Shown here: piece by piece, positions 7,657-15,895 of the stretch
Position numbering within the stretch: position 1 is the stretch's first letter
Layout of the letters: every line of letters starts with the position of its first letter
Assembly (NCBI GenBank): GCA_913060515.1
Contig: CAJXRZ010000051.1
Location: forward strand, 1 to 41,385
Direction: 5' to 3'
From: an uncultured Pseudomonadota bacterium
GTDB taxonomy: Bacteria; Myxococcota_A; UBA796; CAJQPC01
Length of the DNA: 41,385 nt
The notes under the pieces: model-generated
The model's database searches: none
The model's input: only the letters and a program-made list of their open reading frames with translations
What the model was told of the DNA's origin: nothing
Translations under genes and position numbers: made by a program

Positions 7657-10569
7657 GGGAGTGCCTCGGGCCTGGACTTCAGCAGCGAGGCCCAGGTAGG
7701 CGGCGGAGGGTGGTACGCCGGAGACGCAGCCTGCGCCGGAGACTGGGACGCGGACGGCTGGCCCGACCTGGCCGTGGGTGTCTGGAACGAAGGCTCCTTT
7801 GGCAGCTTCACGAGCAGCGCCGGCTTGGTGAAGACCTATGCGGGTGCCGAGCGCACTTGGTACGCAGATGCGGACTCGGACGGTTTTGGAGACGCCTCCA
7901 CCTCCGTGACCCAGGCCACCGCACCCACCGGCTATGTGAGCGACGATACGGACTGCGACGACAGCCTGGCAGCCGTAAACCCCGACGCGCGCGAAGTCGC
8001 AGCGGACGGCTTGGACAACGACTGCGATGGCTGGGAGTACTGCTGGGAAGACTGGGACCAAGACGGGTACGTCGCCCAAGACGCCAAGGTCCAAAGCCTG
8101 GACATGGACTGCACGGACGCAGGCGAAGGGGACAGCAGCACCCCCACTGGGGAGTGCGACGACTTTGACGCAGGCATCAACCCCGGAGCTGTTGAGCTGA
8201 CCGGAGACGGGGTCGACCAAGACTGCGATGGCTATGAGCTCTGCTACGCCGACCTCGACGGTGACGGCGCCAGCGACGGGAGCACACTGCTCAGCTTGGA
8301 CCTGACCTGCACCACCACTGGGCAGGCCCTCAGCGGCACCGCATACGACTGCGATGACAGCGATTCCTCCGTGTACACGGGCGCGACGGAGATCCCAGGC
8401 GACGGCGTCGATCAGGACTGCGATGGGCTGGAGTCCTGCTACTTCGATCTGGACGCCGACGGAGACCACTCCACCACGGCCAGCGTCGGCAATGATGGCG
8501 ACTGCGCAGACACTGGGGAGTCCTCCAGCGCGGGAGGCGACTGCGATGACACCGATGCCAGCGTGCACAGCGCCGCGAGCGAGCTCCCCGGCGACGGCGT
8601 GGACCAGGACTGCGATGGGATTGAGCACTGCTACCCGGACTTGGACGGCGACGGCGTGCGCACCAGCACCTCAAGCGCGGGCAGCACCTTGGACTGCTCG
8701 GCCACAGGCGAGGCCACCTCGGCCCTCCCGAGCGGCGACTGCGATGACAGCGATGCCGACATCTACCCAGGAGCGACGGAGGTGGTCGCAGACGAGGTGG
8801 ACCAGGACTGCGATGGCATGGAGACCTGCTACGAGGACGCCGACGGGGACGGGGACCGAAGCACCACAACCGTGAGCAGCAGCGACTCGGACTGCAGCGA
8901 CAGCGGCGAGGCCGCCGCCAGCGCGGAGGTGGACTGCGATGACTCGGACGCATCGATCAACAGCTCGGCCACAGAGGTGCCCGGGGACGAGATCGACCAA
9001 GACTGCGACGGCTACGAGATCTGCTACACGGACAACGACGCCGATGGCTACGGAACGAGCACGCTGCGGGACAGCGTCGATGCCGACTGCAATGACGCCA
9101 GCGAGGCGACCTCTGACGGCAAGGACTGCGACGACACAGACTCGAGCGTCTACCCCGGCGCAGCGGAGGTGACGGCAGACGGGACGGACCAGGACTGCGA
9201 CGGGGCGGACACCTGCTACGCCGACCTAGACGGCGATGGCTACATCTCCGGAACGATCGCAGGATTGGGCTTGGACTGCGCAGGTCTCGGAGAGTCCAAC
9301 ACCCTGACCCCCGAGGACTGCGATGATGCAAACTCGAAGATCTATCCTGGGGCCACCGAGATCAGCGGCGACGGGGTCGATCAAAACTGCGATGGCCTAG
9401 AGAGCTGCTACCGGGACAGCGACCGGGATGGCGCACGAGCCATAGCCTCCGTGACCACCACGGACCTAAGCTGCTCAGGTTCAGGCTTGGCGAACGCCTC
9501 AGCGAGCCTGGACTGCGACGACAACGACGGCTCGGTCTACCCGGGCGCCACCGAGTCCATGGCGGACGGGGTGGACCAGGACTGTGACGGTCTGGAGCTG
9601 TGCTGGCTGGATCTGGATCAAGACGGAAGCCACGCCGGCCTGACCAACCTCAGCGCCAGCCTGGGCTGCAACGAGAGACCCAACGCCGGTATAGAAACCG
9701 TGGCCGGAGACTGCGACGACTCGGACCCGGGCCGAAGCCCGATCCTGGCTGAGGTGCCAGGCGACGGGGTCGACCAGGACTGCGATCTGGAAGAGCTCTG
9801 CTACAGCGACCAGGATGGGGACAGCTACAGAAGCGAGGTGCTCCAGAGCACCAGCGACTGGGCCTGTGTTGGGGCCGGTTTGGCCTCGGATGCGGTGCCC
9901 GGTGGCGACTGTGATGACGCAGATCCCCGCTTCCATCCTGGGGCAGAGGAGAGCGACTGCAGCGATCCCTCCGACTACAACTGCGACGGCTCTGTGGCCT
10001 ACGAGGACGCCGATCAGGACGGACACGCCGCCTGCAAGGACTGCCGCGACGATGACCCCTGGATCCACCCAGGCATGGACGAGGTCTGCGACGGCCAGGA
10101 CAACGACTGCGACGGCACCGCAGACAACGACGATGCCCTGGACGCAGCGCTCTGGTTCCAGGATGAGGACCAAGACGGCTACGGGCAGGGAGACCGCTCC
10201 ACACGAGCCTGTGAGCAGCCGCCACAGACCAGCGCTGTGGGCGGCGACTGTGAGGATGGGGATGCAGCGATCTACCCCGAGGCGCCAGATCCCTGTGGCG
10301 ACGGGGTGGATCAGAACTGCGATGGGAGAGGAGGGCCCTCCTCAGACGAGGACAACGACGGCCTGACCTGGCTCCAAGAGCAAGAACTGGGCACCCAAGC
10401 CTGCGAGCCAGACAGCGACGGAGACGGGCGTATGGACGGCGAGGACCGATTCCCGGATGGTTGCGGGGGCTGTGGCGGAGAGCGCGCACCAAGCAACGGA
10501 GCTCTCGTGGTGCTGGTGTTGCTGGGCTTGGCCCTCAAAGAACGACGCCGGAGCCCACAGGCACCCTGA
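7657..10569 (+). CDS. MopE-type metal-binding repeat region with MYXO-CTERM-like tail (C-terminal part)
   Basis: This continues the frame of 6544-7656. It first completes the FG-GAP region (GDWDADGWPDLAVGVWNEG), then carries about 12 tandem units of roughly 60-70 residues: CYxDxDxDG, a variable stretch with one Cys, DCDDxDxxxxPGAxE and DGVDQDCDGxExC. This is the pattern of the putative metal-binding MopE motif family. The C-terminus DGCGGCGG, a hydrophobic segment (ALVVLVLLGLAL) and KERRR form a tripartite sorting signal resembling MYXO-CTERM, recognised by a myxosortase. If translated alone, the first usable start would be GTG 7774, which lacks a ribosome binding site and would give a product without an export signal. 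The likely role is a surface-anchored, calcium- or copper-binding protein. Confidence 0.82.
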   Translation, partial: GSASGLDFSSEAQVGGGGWYAGDAACAGDWDADGWPDLAVGVWNEGSFGSFTSSAGLVKTYAGAERTWYADADSDGFGDASTSVTQATAPTGYVSDDTDCDDSLAAVNPDAREVAADGLDNDCDGWEYCWEDWDQDGYVAQDAKVQSLDMDCTDAGEGDSSTPTGECDDFDAGINPGAVELTGDGVDQDCDGYELCYADLDGDGASDGSTLLSLDLTCTTTGQALSGTAYDCDDSDSSVYTGATEIPGDGVDQDCDGLESCYFDLDADGDHSTTASVGNDGDCADTGESSSAGGDCDDTDASVHSAASELPGDGVDQDCDGIEHCYPDLDGDGVRTSTSSAGSTLDCSATGEATSALPSGDCDDSDADIYPGATEVVADEVDQDCDGMETCYEDADGDGDRSTTTVSSSDSDCSDSGEAAASAEVDCDDSDASINSSATEVPGDEIDQDCDGYEICYTDNDADGYGTSTLRDSVDADCNDASEATSDGKDCDDTDSSVYPGAAEVTADGTDQDCDGADTCYADLDGDGYISGTIAGLGLDCAGLGESNTLTPEDCDDANSKIYPGATEISGDGVDQNCDGLESCYRDSDRDGARAIASVTTTDLSCSGSGLANASASLDCDDNDGSVYPGATESMADGVDQDCDGLELCWLDLDQDGSHAGLTNLSASLGCNERPNAGIETVAGDCDDSDPGRSPILAEVPGDGVDQDCDLEELCYSDQDGDSYRSEVLQSTSDWACVGAGLASDAVPGGDCDDADPRFHPGAEESDCSDPSDYNCDGSVAYEDADQDGHAACKDCRDDDPWIHPGMDEVCDGQDNDCDGTADNDDALDAALWFQDEDQDGYGQGDRSTRACEQPPQTSAVGGDCEDGDAAIYPEAPDPCGDGVDQNCDGRGGPSSDEDNDGLTWLQEQELGTQACEPDSDGDGRMDGEDRFPDGCGGCGGERAPSNGALVVLVLLGLALKERRRSPQAP
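7834..10340 (+). repeat. Tandem protein-coding repeats (about 12 MopE units)
   Basis: The repeats are visible at DNA level as recurring GACTGCGATG-type strings spaced by about 180-210 bases. The units are diverged in the variable middle and conserved at the acidic metal-binding loops, which suggests old duplications kept by selection. A stretch like this is prone to assembly collapse, so the unit number should be treated as a minimum. Confidence 0.8.
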
Positions 10570-10638
10570 GCGTCAATGGCCAAAGACTGCGAGTTCGACC
10601 GCCTCGGGTCCTATGGAAACTCCATCCCAAACCCGTTA

Positions 10639-10678
10639 GGGGGCCCCCCCGCCGCAGGCCTGCATGCGGGAGCCCCCC
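10639..10678. other. GC-rich nested inverted repeat upstream of lipA
   Basis: GGGGG at 10639-10643 can pair with CCCCC at 10674-10678. Inside it, CCGCA at 10652-10656 pairs with TGCGG at 10665-10669. There is no T tract. It could end transcription of the giant gene or structure the lipA leader. The remaining bases of the 10570-10688 gap show nothing else clear. Confidence 0.35.
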
Positions 10679-10688
10679 TGGAGGCACC

Positions 10689-11609
10689 ATGGCCACGCGC
10701 AAGCCGCCCTGGCTCAAGGTCAAGTTCCCATCTGGCGAGCGTCAGGCTCGTTACAACCGCGTCAAGACGCGGGCCCGTGAACTGAAGCTCCACACCGTCT
10801 GTGAAGAGGCGCAGTGTCCCAACATCGGAGAGTGCTGGGGTGGTGGAACCGCCACCTTCATGGTGATGGGCGACATCTGCACCCGTGGCTGCCGCTTCTG
10901 CGCGGTGAACACCAAGCGCATCGGTCCTCCCCTGGACGTTGACGAGCCGGCAAACGTGGCCCGCGGCATCGCTGAGATGGAGCTGGACTACGTGGTCCTC
11001 ACCAGCGTGAACCGCGACGACTTGGACGACCAAGGCGCCGATCACTTCGCGGCCTGCATCAACGCGATCAAGGCGGCCTCGCCGCGCACCATGGTCGAGG
11101 TGTTGACCCCCGACTTCACCGGCCGCATGGAGCTGGTGGAGATGGTCCTGAACGCAGGGCCCACCGTCTACGCCCACAACATCGAGACAGTGGAGCGCTT
11201 GCAGCGCCCTGTGCGCGATCCCCGGGCCAACTACCAGCAGTCCATGGACGTGCTGGCCCACGTCAAGACCCACAACCCGGCCAACTTCTCCAAGTCCAGC
11301 ATCCAAGTGGGCCTGGGCGAGAAGCCCGCGGAGGTGCTGCAGACCATGCAGGATCTGCGCGATGTGGGCGTGGACTTCCTCACCTTGGGGCAGTACCTCC
11401 AGCCCTCGGGCAAGCACCTCAAGGTCACAGAGTTCGTCACGCCGGAGACCTTTGATTGGTACGCCGAGCAAGGCCGGGCAATGGGCTTTCGCTACGTTGC
11501 CAGCGGACCGCTGGTGCGTTCGAGCTACAAGGCGGGCGAGTTCTTCATCCGTGAGTTCATCGAAAAACAGCAGGATCCAACCGCATGGACCAAGCCCCTG
11601 GCGCGCTGA
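10689..11609 (+). CDS. lipA: Lipoyl synthase
   Basis: A 306-residue radical SAM enzyme that inserts two sulphurs into the octanoyl chain on lipoyl domains. It starts at ATG 10689, five bases after GGAGG; the longer upstream frame has no support. The auxiliary [4Fe-4S] cluster ligands are Cys38, Cys43 and Cys49 (CEEAQCPNIGEC). The radical SAM cluster ligands are Cys64, Cys68 and Cys71 (CTRGCRFC). The C-terminal RSSYKAGE corresponds to the conserved RSS-Tyr motif. The length is normal for the family. It heads the lipoylation/oxo-acid dehydrogenase operon, its 3' end overlaps the E1-beta start by 25 bases, and its partner lipB lies in the same run. Confidence 0.97.
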   Translation: MATRKPPWLKVKFPSGERQARYNRVKTRARELKLHTVCEEAQCPNIGECWGGGTATFMVMGDICTRGCRFCAVNTKRIGPPLDVDEPANVARGIAEMELDYVVLTSVNRDDLDDQGADHFAACINAIKAASPRTMVEVLTPDFTGRMELVEMVLNAGPTVYAHNIETVERLQRPVRDPRANYQQSMDVLAHVKTHNPANFSKSSIQVGLGEKPAEVLQTMQDLRDVGVDFLTLGQYLQPSGKHLKVTEFVTPETFDWYAEQGRAMGFRYVASGPLVRSSYKAGEFFIREFIEKQQDPTAWTKPLAR

Positions 11610-12487
11610 GCGTCGCCGAGAGCATCCGACAGACCCTGCACGCGGCCATGGCCGCGGATCCCAGCGTGGTGCTGCTCGGTGAGAGCGTCGGCCACTTGGG
11701 CGGCGTCTTCCGCACAACCCAGGGTCTGCTCGAGACCTTTGGCGAAGACCGCGTCATCCAGACCCCTCTGAGCGAGGGCGCGACTGTTGGCGTAGCCATC
11801 GGACTGGCCATGGGCGGCAAGCGCCCTGTGGTGGAGCTGGTTGGAGGCGCCGCCGGTGCCTACGCCCAGATCACCCGCGAGCTGGCCGAGCTGAGCACCG
11901 CAGAGTTTCCTCTGCCCGTGGTGCTCCGCATTCCCCTCGGAGAGCTGCCTGGTGGCTTGCACACCGAGACTCTGGCTGGCGCACTCTTGGGTCTGGACGG
12001 CCTCACCGTGCACTGCCCAAGCAGCCCGGCACAAGCGGTCCACGTGCTCAAGCAGGCCCTCTCGGCCCGCGGCCCCAGCGTCATTTTGGAGTCCCTGGAC
12101 TGCTACAGCGCCCGCTCCGAGCGCCCGGCACAAGACGGCGCGGCCATCTTGCGCAGCGGACGCGATGCAACTCTGGTCAGCTACGGCGCCGGCGTTCAGG
12201 CCTGCCTGAACCTGGCCGATGCCAGCCCCCACGAGCTGGGTGTGGTGGACCTGAGCTGCCTGCACCCCTTGGACACCGAGACCCTGGCCCAGGCACTCCG
12301 CGAGAGCGGACGCCTGATCCTGGCCACGGACGGTCCCACCTCGGCCCACAGCAACGGCGCCTTGGGCGACCGCGTGCTCTCCGAGCTGACCCGCGTGGCC
12401 TTTTTGTACCTGGAGTCGCCTCCCGTCGCCGTACCGGCCACGGAGAAGGCACTCAACCAAGCCCTTTCTTCTTCCCTGCGTTTCTGA
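11585..12487 (+). CDS. 2-oxo acid dehydrogenase E1 component, beta subunit (divergent)
   Basis: A 300-residue transketolase-type protein starting at ATG 11585 inside the end of lipA. Family blocks are recognisable: LLGESVGHLGGVFRTTQGL, RVIQTPLSEGATVGVAIG with the Glu that activates the thiamine aminopyrimidine, GGLHTETL with the conserved His, and the transketolase C-terminal domain (LVSYGAGVQACLNLA, VVDLSCLHPLD). It is slightly short (usually about 325) and diverged: GED is GES, and the usual RYMSGGQ and ADF stretches are absent. Neighbouring E2, E1-alpha-like and E3 genes show it belongs to a pyruvate or branched-chain-type complex; the substrate cannot be told from sequence. Confidence 0.88.
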   Translation: MDQAPGALSVAESIRQTLHAAMAADPSVVLLGESVGHLGGVFRTTQGLLETFGEDRVIQTPLSEGATVGVAIGLAMGGKRPVVELVGGAAGAYAQITRELAELSTAEFPLPVVLRIPLGELPGGLHTETLAGALLGLDGLTVHCPSSPAQAVHVLKQALSARGPSVILESLDCYSARSERPAQDGAAILRSGRDATLVSYGAGVQACLNLADASPHELGVVDLSCLHPLDTETLAQALRESGRLILATDGPTSAHSNGALGDRVLSELTRVAFLYLESPPVAVPATEKALNQALSSSLRF

Positions 12488-12497
12488 GGAGCCCCCT

Positions 12498-13763
12498 ATG
12501 TACACCTTCGAGTTGCCCGAAATTGGGGAAGGCGTTGTTGAAGGCGAGATCGTCCAGTGGCTGGTTCAGCCCGGTGAAGTGATCGCCGTCGACCAACCAG
12601 TCTGCGAGATCATGACCGACAAGGCCACCGTGGAGATCTCCTCCCCTGTGGGCGGTCGCATCGCCAGCTTGCATGGCGAGCCCGGCGACGTGGTCAAGGT
12701 GCACACGCCCTTGGCCGAGATCGACTCCGGCGCTGGCGGCGCCGCTGCCCCAGCACCCAAGGCTGCTGCACCGGCCCCCGCCCCTGCACCGCTTGCTGCT
12801 GCACCGGCTCCTGTGGCCGCCGCTCCAGCCGCAGTCGCTGCCCCTGCTGCCACCCCAGCACCCACCTCCTCCGGCAAGTCCGTGGCTACCCCTGCAGTGC
12901 GCCGGCGCGCCCGGGAGATGGACATCGACCTGGCCCAGGTCTCCGGCTCGGGCAAGGGCGGTCGTGTCCTGCACGACGACCTGAGCACCCATGGCAGCGC
13001 ACCCGTCAGCGCCGCCATCGCGCCTGCAGCTCTGCCCCAGTCCCGCGCGGTGCCCACCGGCGCTGAGCAGCACATCAAGATCATCGGCCTGCGCCGCAAG
13101 ATCGCCGAGCAGATGGTGCTGGCCAAGCAGACCGCCCCCCACTTCACCTACGTCGAAGAGATCGACATGACGGTGCTCTGGGACATGCGCAAGCGCCTGA
13201 AGAAGTCCGCCGCAGAGCGTGGCGTGAAGCTGACCTTCTTGCCCTTCTTCATGAAGGCCCTCTGCCAAGTGTTCAAGGAATACCCAAACCTGAACAGCAA
13301 CGTCATCGCCGACCCCTTCACCCTGGTGGTCAAGGGCGACGTAAACATCGGAATCGCCACCGACACCCCCCAGGGCCTCTTCGTTCCCGTCGTCAAGAAC
13401 GTCGAGCAGAAGAGCATCCTGGAGATTGCAGCCGAGCTGGCAGACGTGACCACCCGCACCCGCGAGGGCCGCGCTTCCGCCTCGGACTTCAGCGGCGGCA
13501 CCTTCACCATCACCTCCGTTGGCAACATCGGCGGCGTGCTGGCCACCCCCATCTTGAACACCCCCGAGGTGGCCATCTTGGGCGTGAACCAGATCAAGGA
13601 GCGTCCGGTCGTCATCGACGGCGAGATCGTCATCCGGCGCATGGTGTACTTCAGCAGCTCCTTTGACCACCGCGTCATTGACGGTGCAGTCGCTGCGCGC
13701 TTCACGACGGCCCTCAAGAACATCCTGGAGCAGCCCGAGTCCATGCTCCTGGAGCTCATCTAA
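12498..13763 (+). CDS. 2-oxo acid dehydrogenase E2 (lipoyl acyltransferase)
   Basis: A 421-residue E2 core protein starting at ATG 12498 after GAGGAG. It has one N-terminal lipoyl domain with the lipoylated Lys in MTDKATVEI, a long Ala/Pro linker (about 78-130), and a peripheral-subunit-binding domain (TPAVRRRAREMDIDLAQV, GGRVLHDDL). The C-terminal catalytic acyltransferase domain has the DHRVIDG active-site His and Asp near the end. All catalytic residues are present. The lipoyl domain is the expected target of LipB and LipA encoded in the same run. It may be a branched-chain or pyruvate type E2; I cannot decide which. Confidence 0.95.
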   Translation: MYTFELPEIGEGVVEGEIVQWLVQPGEVIAVDQPVCEIMTDKATVEISSPVGGRIASLHGEPGDVVKVHTPLAEIDSGAGGAAAPAPKAAAPAPAPAPLAAAPAPVAAAPAAVAAPAATPAPTSSGKSVATPAVRRRAREMDIDLAQVSGSGKGGRVLHDDLSTHGSAPVSAAIAPAALPQSRAVPTGAEQHIKIIGLRRKIAEQMVLAKQTAPHFTYVEEIDMTVLWDMRKRLKKSAAERGVKLTFLPFFMKALCQVFKEYPNLNSNVIADPFTLVVKGDVNIGIATDTPQGLFVPVVKNVEQKSILEIAAELADVTTRTREGRASASDFSGGTFTITSVGNIGGVLATPILNTPEVAILGVNQIKERPVVIDGEIVIRRMVYFSSSFDHRVIDGAVAARFTTALKNILEQPESMLLELI

Positions 13764-14446
13764 TGAGCATGCGTCAGGCCCTTCATCAGGTGCGCAACGC
13801 TGGCGATGCTCTGGCAGAAGCCGGCGCCCTGGCCGCCCCTGTGCGTGGCTTGGAGGCCGTCATCGCTGGCGGCTTCTCCGGCATTGAGTCCCGTGACTGG
13901 GTGGTTCCTGGCCTGCGCGAGCGCGTGGGTGGGGTGCTGCGCGGCGCCAGCGTGGACCGCCTGACCTCGGCTACGGACGGGGCCCGTCCCTATCGCATCG
14001 CGCCCGTGACCCAGGACCCCGCGGCACGCATGCTTCACGCATGTGGGCTCGCTCTGTCCCTCCAAGACACGGACGCCGCCGTCTTGTGCTTTGTCGGACA
14101 AGGATCGGCGTCCTACGGGGCCTTTCACGAGGCCTTGAACATGGCCCAGCTGCACCAGCTGCACGTGATCTTCCTCTGCCATGCCTGGGACCTGGACCAC
14201 AAAGAGAGCCCCCTGGCCCGCCAGCTCGGCGGCTCCATGCAGGCCCTGGCTTTGGCCCACGGACTGCGCCCCCACAGCGTGGACGGCGGCCTGGTGACCG
14301 CGGTGCTCTCCGCTGTCACCGATGCGCGGGCACACACTGGCCCAAGCTTCATTGAGGCGCGCCTGGAACGGGGCGACGACCCTCTGCTTCGTGCTTACGA
14401 CGAGCTCACCGAGACCGAGCCCGCCACAGCGACCAAAATTTCCTGA
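13763..14446 (+). CDS. E1-alpha-like subunit lacking the ThDP/Mg motif
   Basis: A 227-residue protein whose ATG overlaps the E2 stop as TAATG. It is clearly related to E1-alpha (GLEAVIAGG, DWVVPGLRERVGGVLRG, GAFHEALNMAQLHQLHVIF) but is much shorter than the usual 320-400. The thiamine-diphosphate motif GDG-N25-30-NN reads GQG at 112-114, and the Asn pair is replaced by Ala141-Trp142. The GKGGSMH-type loop is missing. The two Mg ligands are therefore gone. The frame is intact, codon use matches the neighbours, and the gene sits within the operon, so this looks like a maintained, altered subunit rather than decay. It may be structural, or bind a different ligand. Confidence 0.85.
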   Translation: MSMRQALHQVRNAGDALAEAGALAAPVRGLEAVIAGGFSGIESRDWVVPGLRERVGGVLRGASVDRLTSATDGARPYRIAPVTQDPAARMLHACGLALSLQDTDAAVLCFVGQGSASYGAFHEALNMAQLHQLHVIFLCHAWDLDHKESPLARQLGGSMQALALAHGLRPHSVDGGLVTAVLSAVTDARAHTGPSFIEARLERGDDPLLRAYDELTETEPATATKIS

Positions 14447-14485
14447 AGGCGCGGCCTTCGGCAACCATACAGATTGGAGACTCCC

Positions 14486-15895
14486 ATGGAGACCCGCACC
14501 TACGACGCCGTTGTGATCGGCGCAGGCCCCGGCGGCTACCCCGCTGCCATCCGTTTGGCTCAGCTCGGCATCAAGACCCTCTCCATCGAGAAGGAGTACT
14601 GGGGTGGCGTGTGCTTGAACGTGGGCTGCGTGCCCTCCAAGGCGCTCATCACCGCCTCCAAGAAGTTCAAGGAGCTCCAGGGCACCGCACAGCAGATGGG
14701 CATCGTTCTGGAAGGGACCCCCAGCTTCGACATGGTGCAGAGCCAAGCTTGGAAGCAGACCATCGTCGACAAGATGAGCGGCGGCGTGAGCGGCCTGATC
14801 AAGGCCAACGGTGCTGACAAGCTCTTCGGAACCGCACGCTTTGACGGCCCAGGCGCCCTGATCGTGGACACCGCCGATGGCGAAGTCCGCATCGAGTCCA
14901 AGCACATCGTCATCGCCACCGGCTCCCGCCCCATCGAGATCCCCGGCTTCTCCTACAAGGATGACCGGATCATGGAGAGCACCAAGGCCCTGGACCTGGA
15001 CCACGTGCCAGAGCGCCTCGTCGTCATCGGCGGTGGCTACATCGGCTTGGAGCTGGGAACCATGATGGCCAAGGTCGGCTCCAAGGTCACCGTGGTCGAG
15101 ATGGGCAACCAGGTGCTGCCTGGCTTTGACAAGGACGTGGTCAAGCTCATTGCCCGCCGCCTCAAGAAGTCCAAGGTCACCGTCATGCTGGAGACCAAGG
15201 CCCAGGGCTGGGAGGAGGGCGACGGCGTCGCGCTCGTCAAGGTCCAGGACAAGAACGGCAAGGAGCACGTGATCGAGGCCGACAAGATCCTCGTCACCGT
15301 GGGCCGCTTCCCCAACTCCGAGTCCATGCTCGAGGGCCTGCCGGGCCTGGAGATGGACGGACGCTTCATCAAGATCGACAAGCAGTGCAAGACCAACCTG
15401 CCCGGCGTCTACGCCGTCGGTGATGTGGCTGGACAGCCCATGCTGGCGCACAAGGCCACCCACGAGGGTGAAGTTGTGGCCGAGGTCATCGCTGGCCACA
15501 AGGTGCAGCTGGACAACATCCAGGTGCCCGCCGTGGTCTTCGTAGACCCCGAGATCGCCACCGCTGGAATGCAGGAGCACGAGGCTGTTTCCGCTGGCTT
15601 TGACATCTCCGTCGGCAAGATGCCCTTCGCTGCTGTCGCACGCGCCCTGACCACCGGCGACAAGGACGGCTTCGTCAAGGTCATCGTGAACAAGGCCGAC
15701 CAGCGCATTCTGGGCGTGACCATCGTCGGACCCGGCGCCAGCGACCTGATCTCCGAGGCCTCTCTGGCTGTCGAGATGCAGGCCGAGGCCTTGGACATGG
15801 CCCTGACCATCCACCCCCACCCAACCTTGGGTGAGGCGCTGATGGAGGCTGCCAAGCATGCCCGCGGGGAAGCCGTTCACATCATGAACAAGTAG
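14486..15895 (+). CDS. lpdA: Dihydrolipoamide dehydrogenase (E3)
   Basis: A 469-residue flavoprotein starting at ATG 14486, seven bases after TTGGAG. The FAD dinucleotide fold is VVIGAGPGGYPAAIRLAQ, the redox disulphide is CLNVGC, the NAD fold is LVVIGGGYIGLELG, and the second FAD motif is GVYAVGDVAG. The catalytic His-Glu pair at the dimer interface is in IHPHPTLGE. The length and all active residues are normal. It reoxidises the dihydrolipoyl groups of the E2 encoded two genes upstream. A 39-base gap separates it from the E1-alpha-like gene, and the next gene starts on its stop codon. Confidence 0.96.
   Translation: METRTYDAVVIGAGPGGYPAAIRLAQLGIKTLSIEKEYWGGVCLNVGCVPSKALITASKKFKELQGTAQQMGIVLEGTPSFDMVQSQAWKQTIVDKMSGGVSGLIKANGADKLFGTARFDGPGALIVDTADGEVRIESKHIVIATGSRPIEIPGFSYKDDRIMESTKALDLDHVPERLVVIGGGYIGLELGTMMAKVGSKVTVVEMGNQVLPGFDKDVVKLIARRLKKSKVTVMLETKAQGWEEGDGVALVKVQDKNGKEHVIEADKILVTVGRFPNSESMLEGLPGLEMDGRFIKIDKQCKTNLPGVYAVGDVAGQPMLAHKATHEGEVVAEVIAGHKVQLDNIQVPAVVFVDPEIATAGMQEHEAVSAGFDISVGKMPFAAVARALTTGDKDGFVKVIVNKADQRILGVTIVGPGASDLISEASLAVEMQAEALDMALTIHPHPTLGEALMEAAKHARGEAVHIMNK

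Noticed and set aside
7336-8628. Long open frames on the minus strand across the MopE gene
   Set aside because: They are composition shadows of the GAC/GAT-rich coding strand, with valine- and alanine-rich low-complexity products and no ribosome binding sites. The same applies to long antisense frames at 12453-13670, 13760-15880 and 32009-33883.
7834-10340. Regular repeats that could suggest a CRISPR array or satellite DNA
   Set aside because: The period is about 180-210 bases, the frame is open throughout, and the repeats are protein units of MopE type. There are no short identical repeats with unique spacers and no cas genes.
10461-10688. Longer N-terminus of LipA
   Set aside because: It overlaps the end of the giant surface-protein gene, is arginine-rich shadow sequence, and the GGAGG-ATG at 10689 matches the normal LipA start.
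12720-12900. Possible frameshift or low-complexity artefact in E2
   Set aside because: The Ala/Pro-rich stretch is the normal flexible linker between lipoyl and subunit-binding domains, and the frame is intact on both sides.
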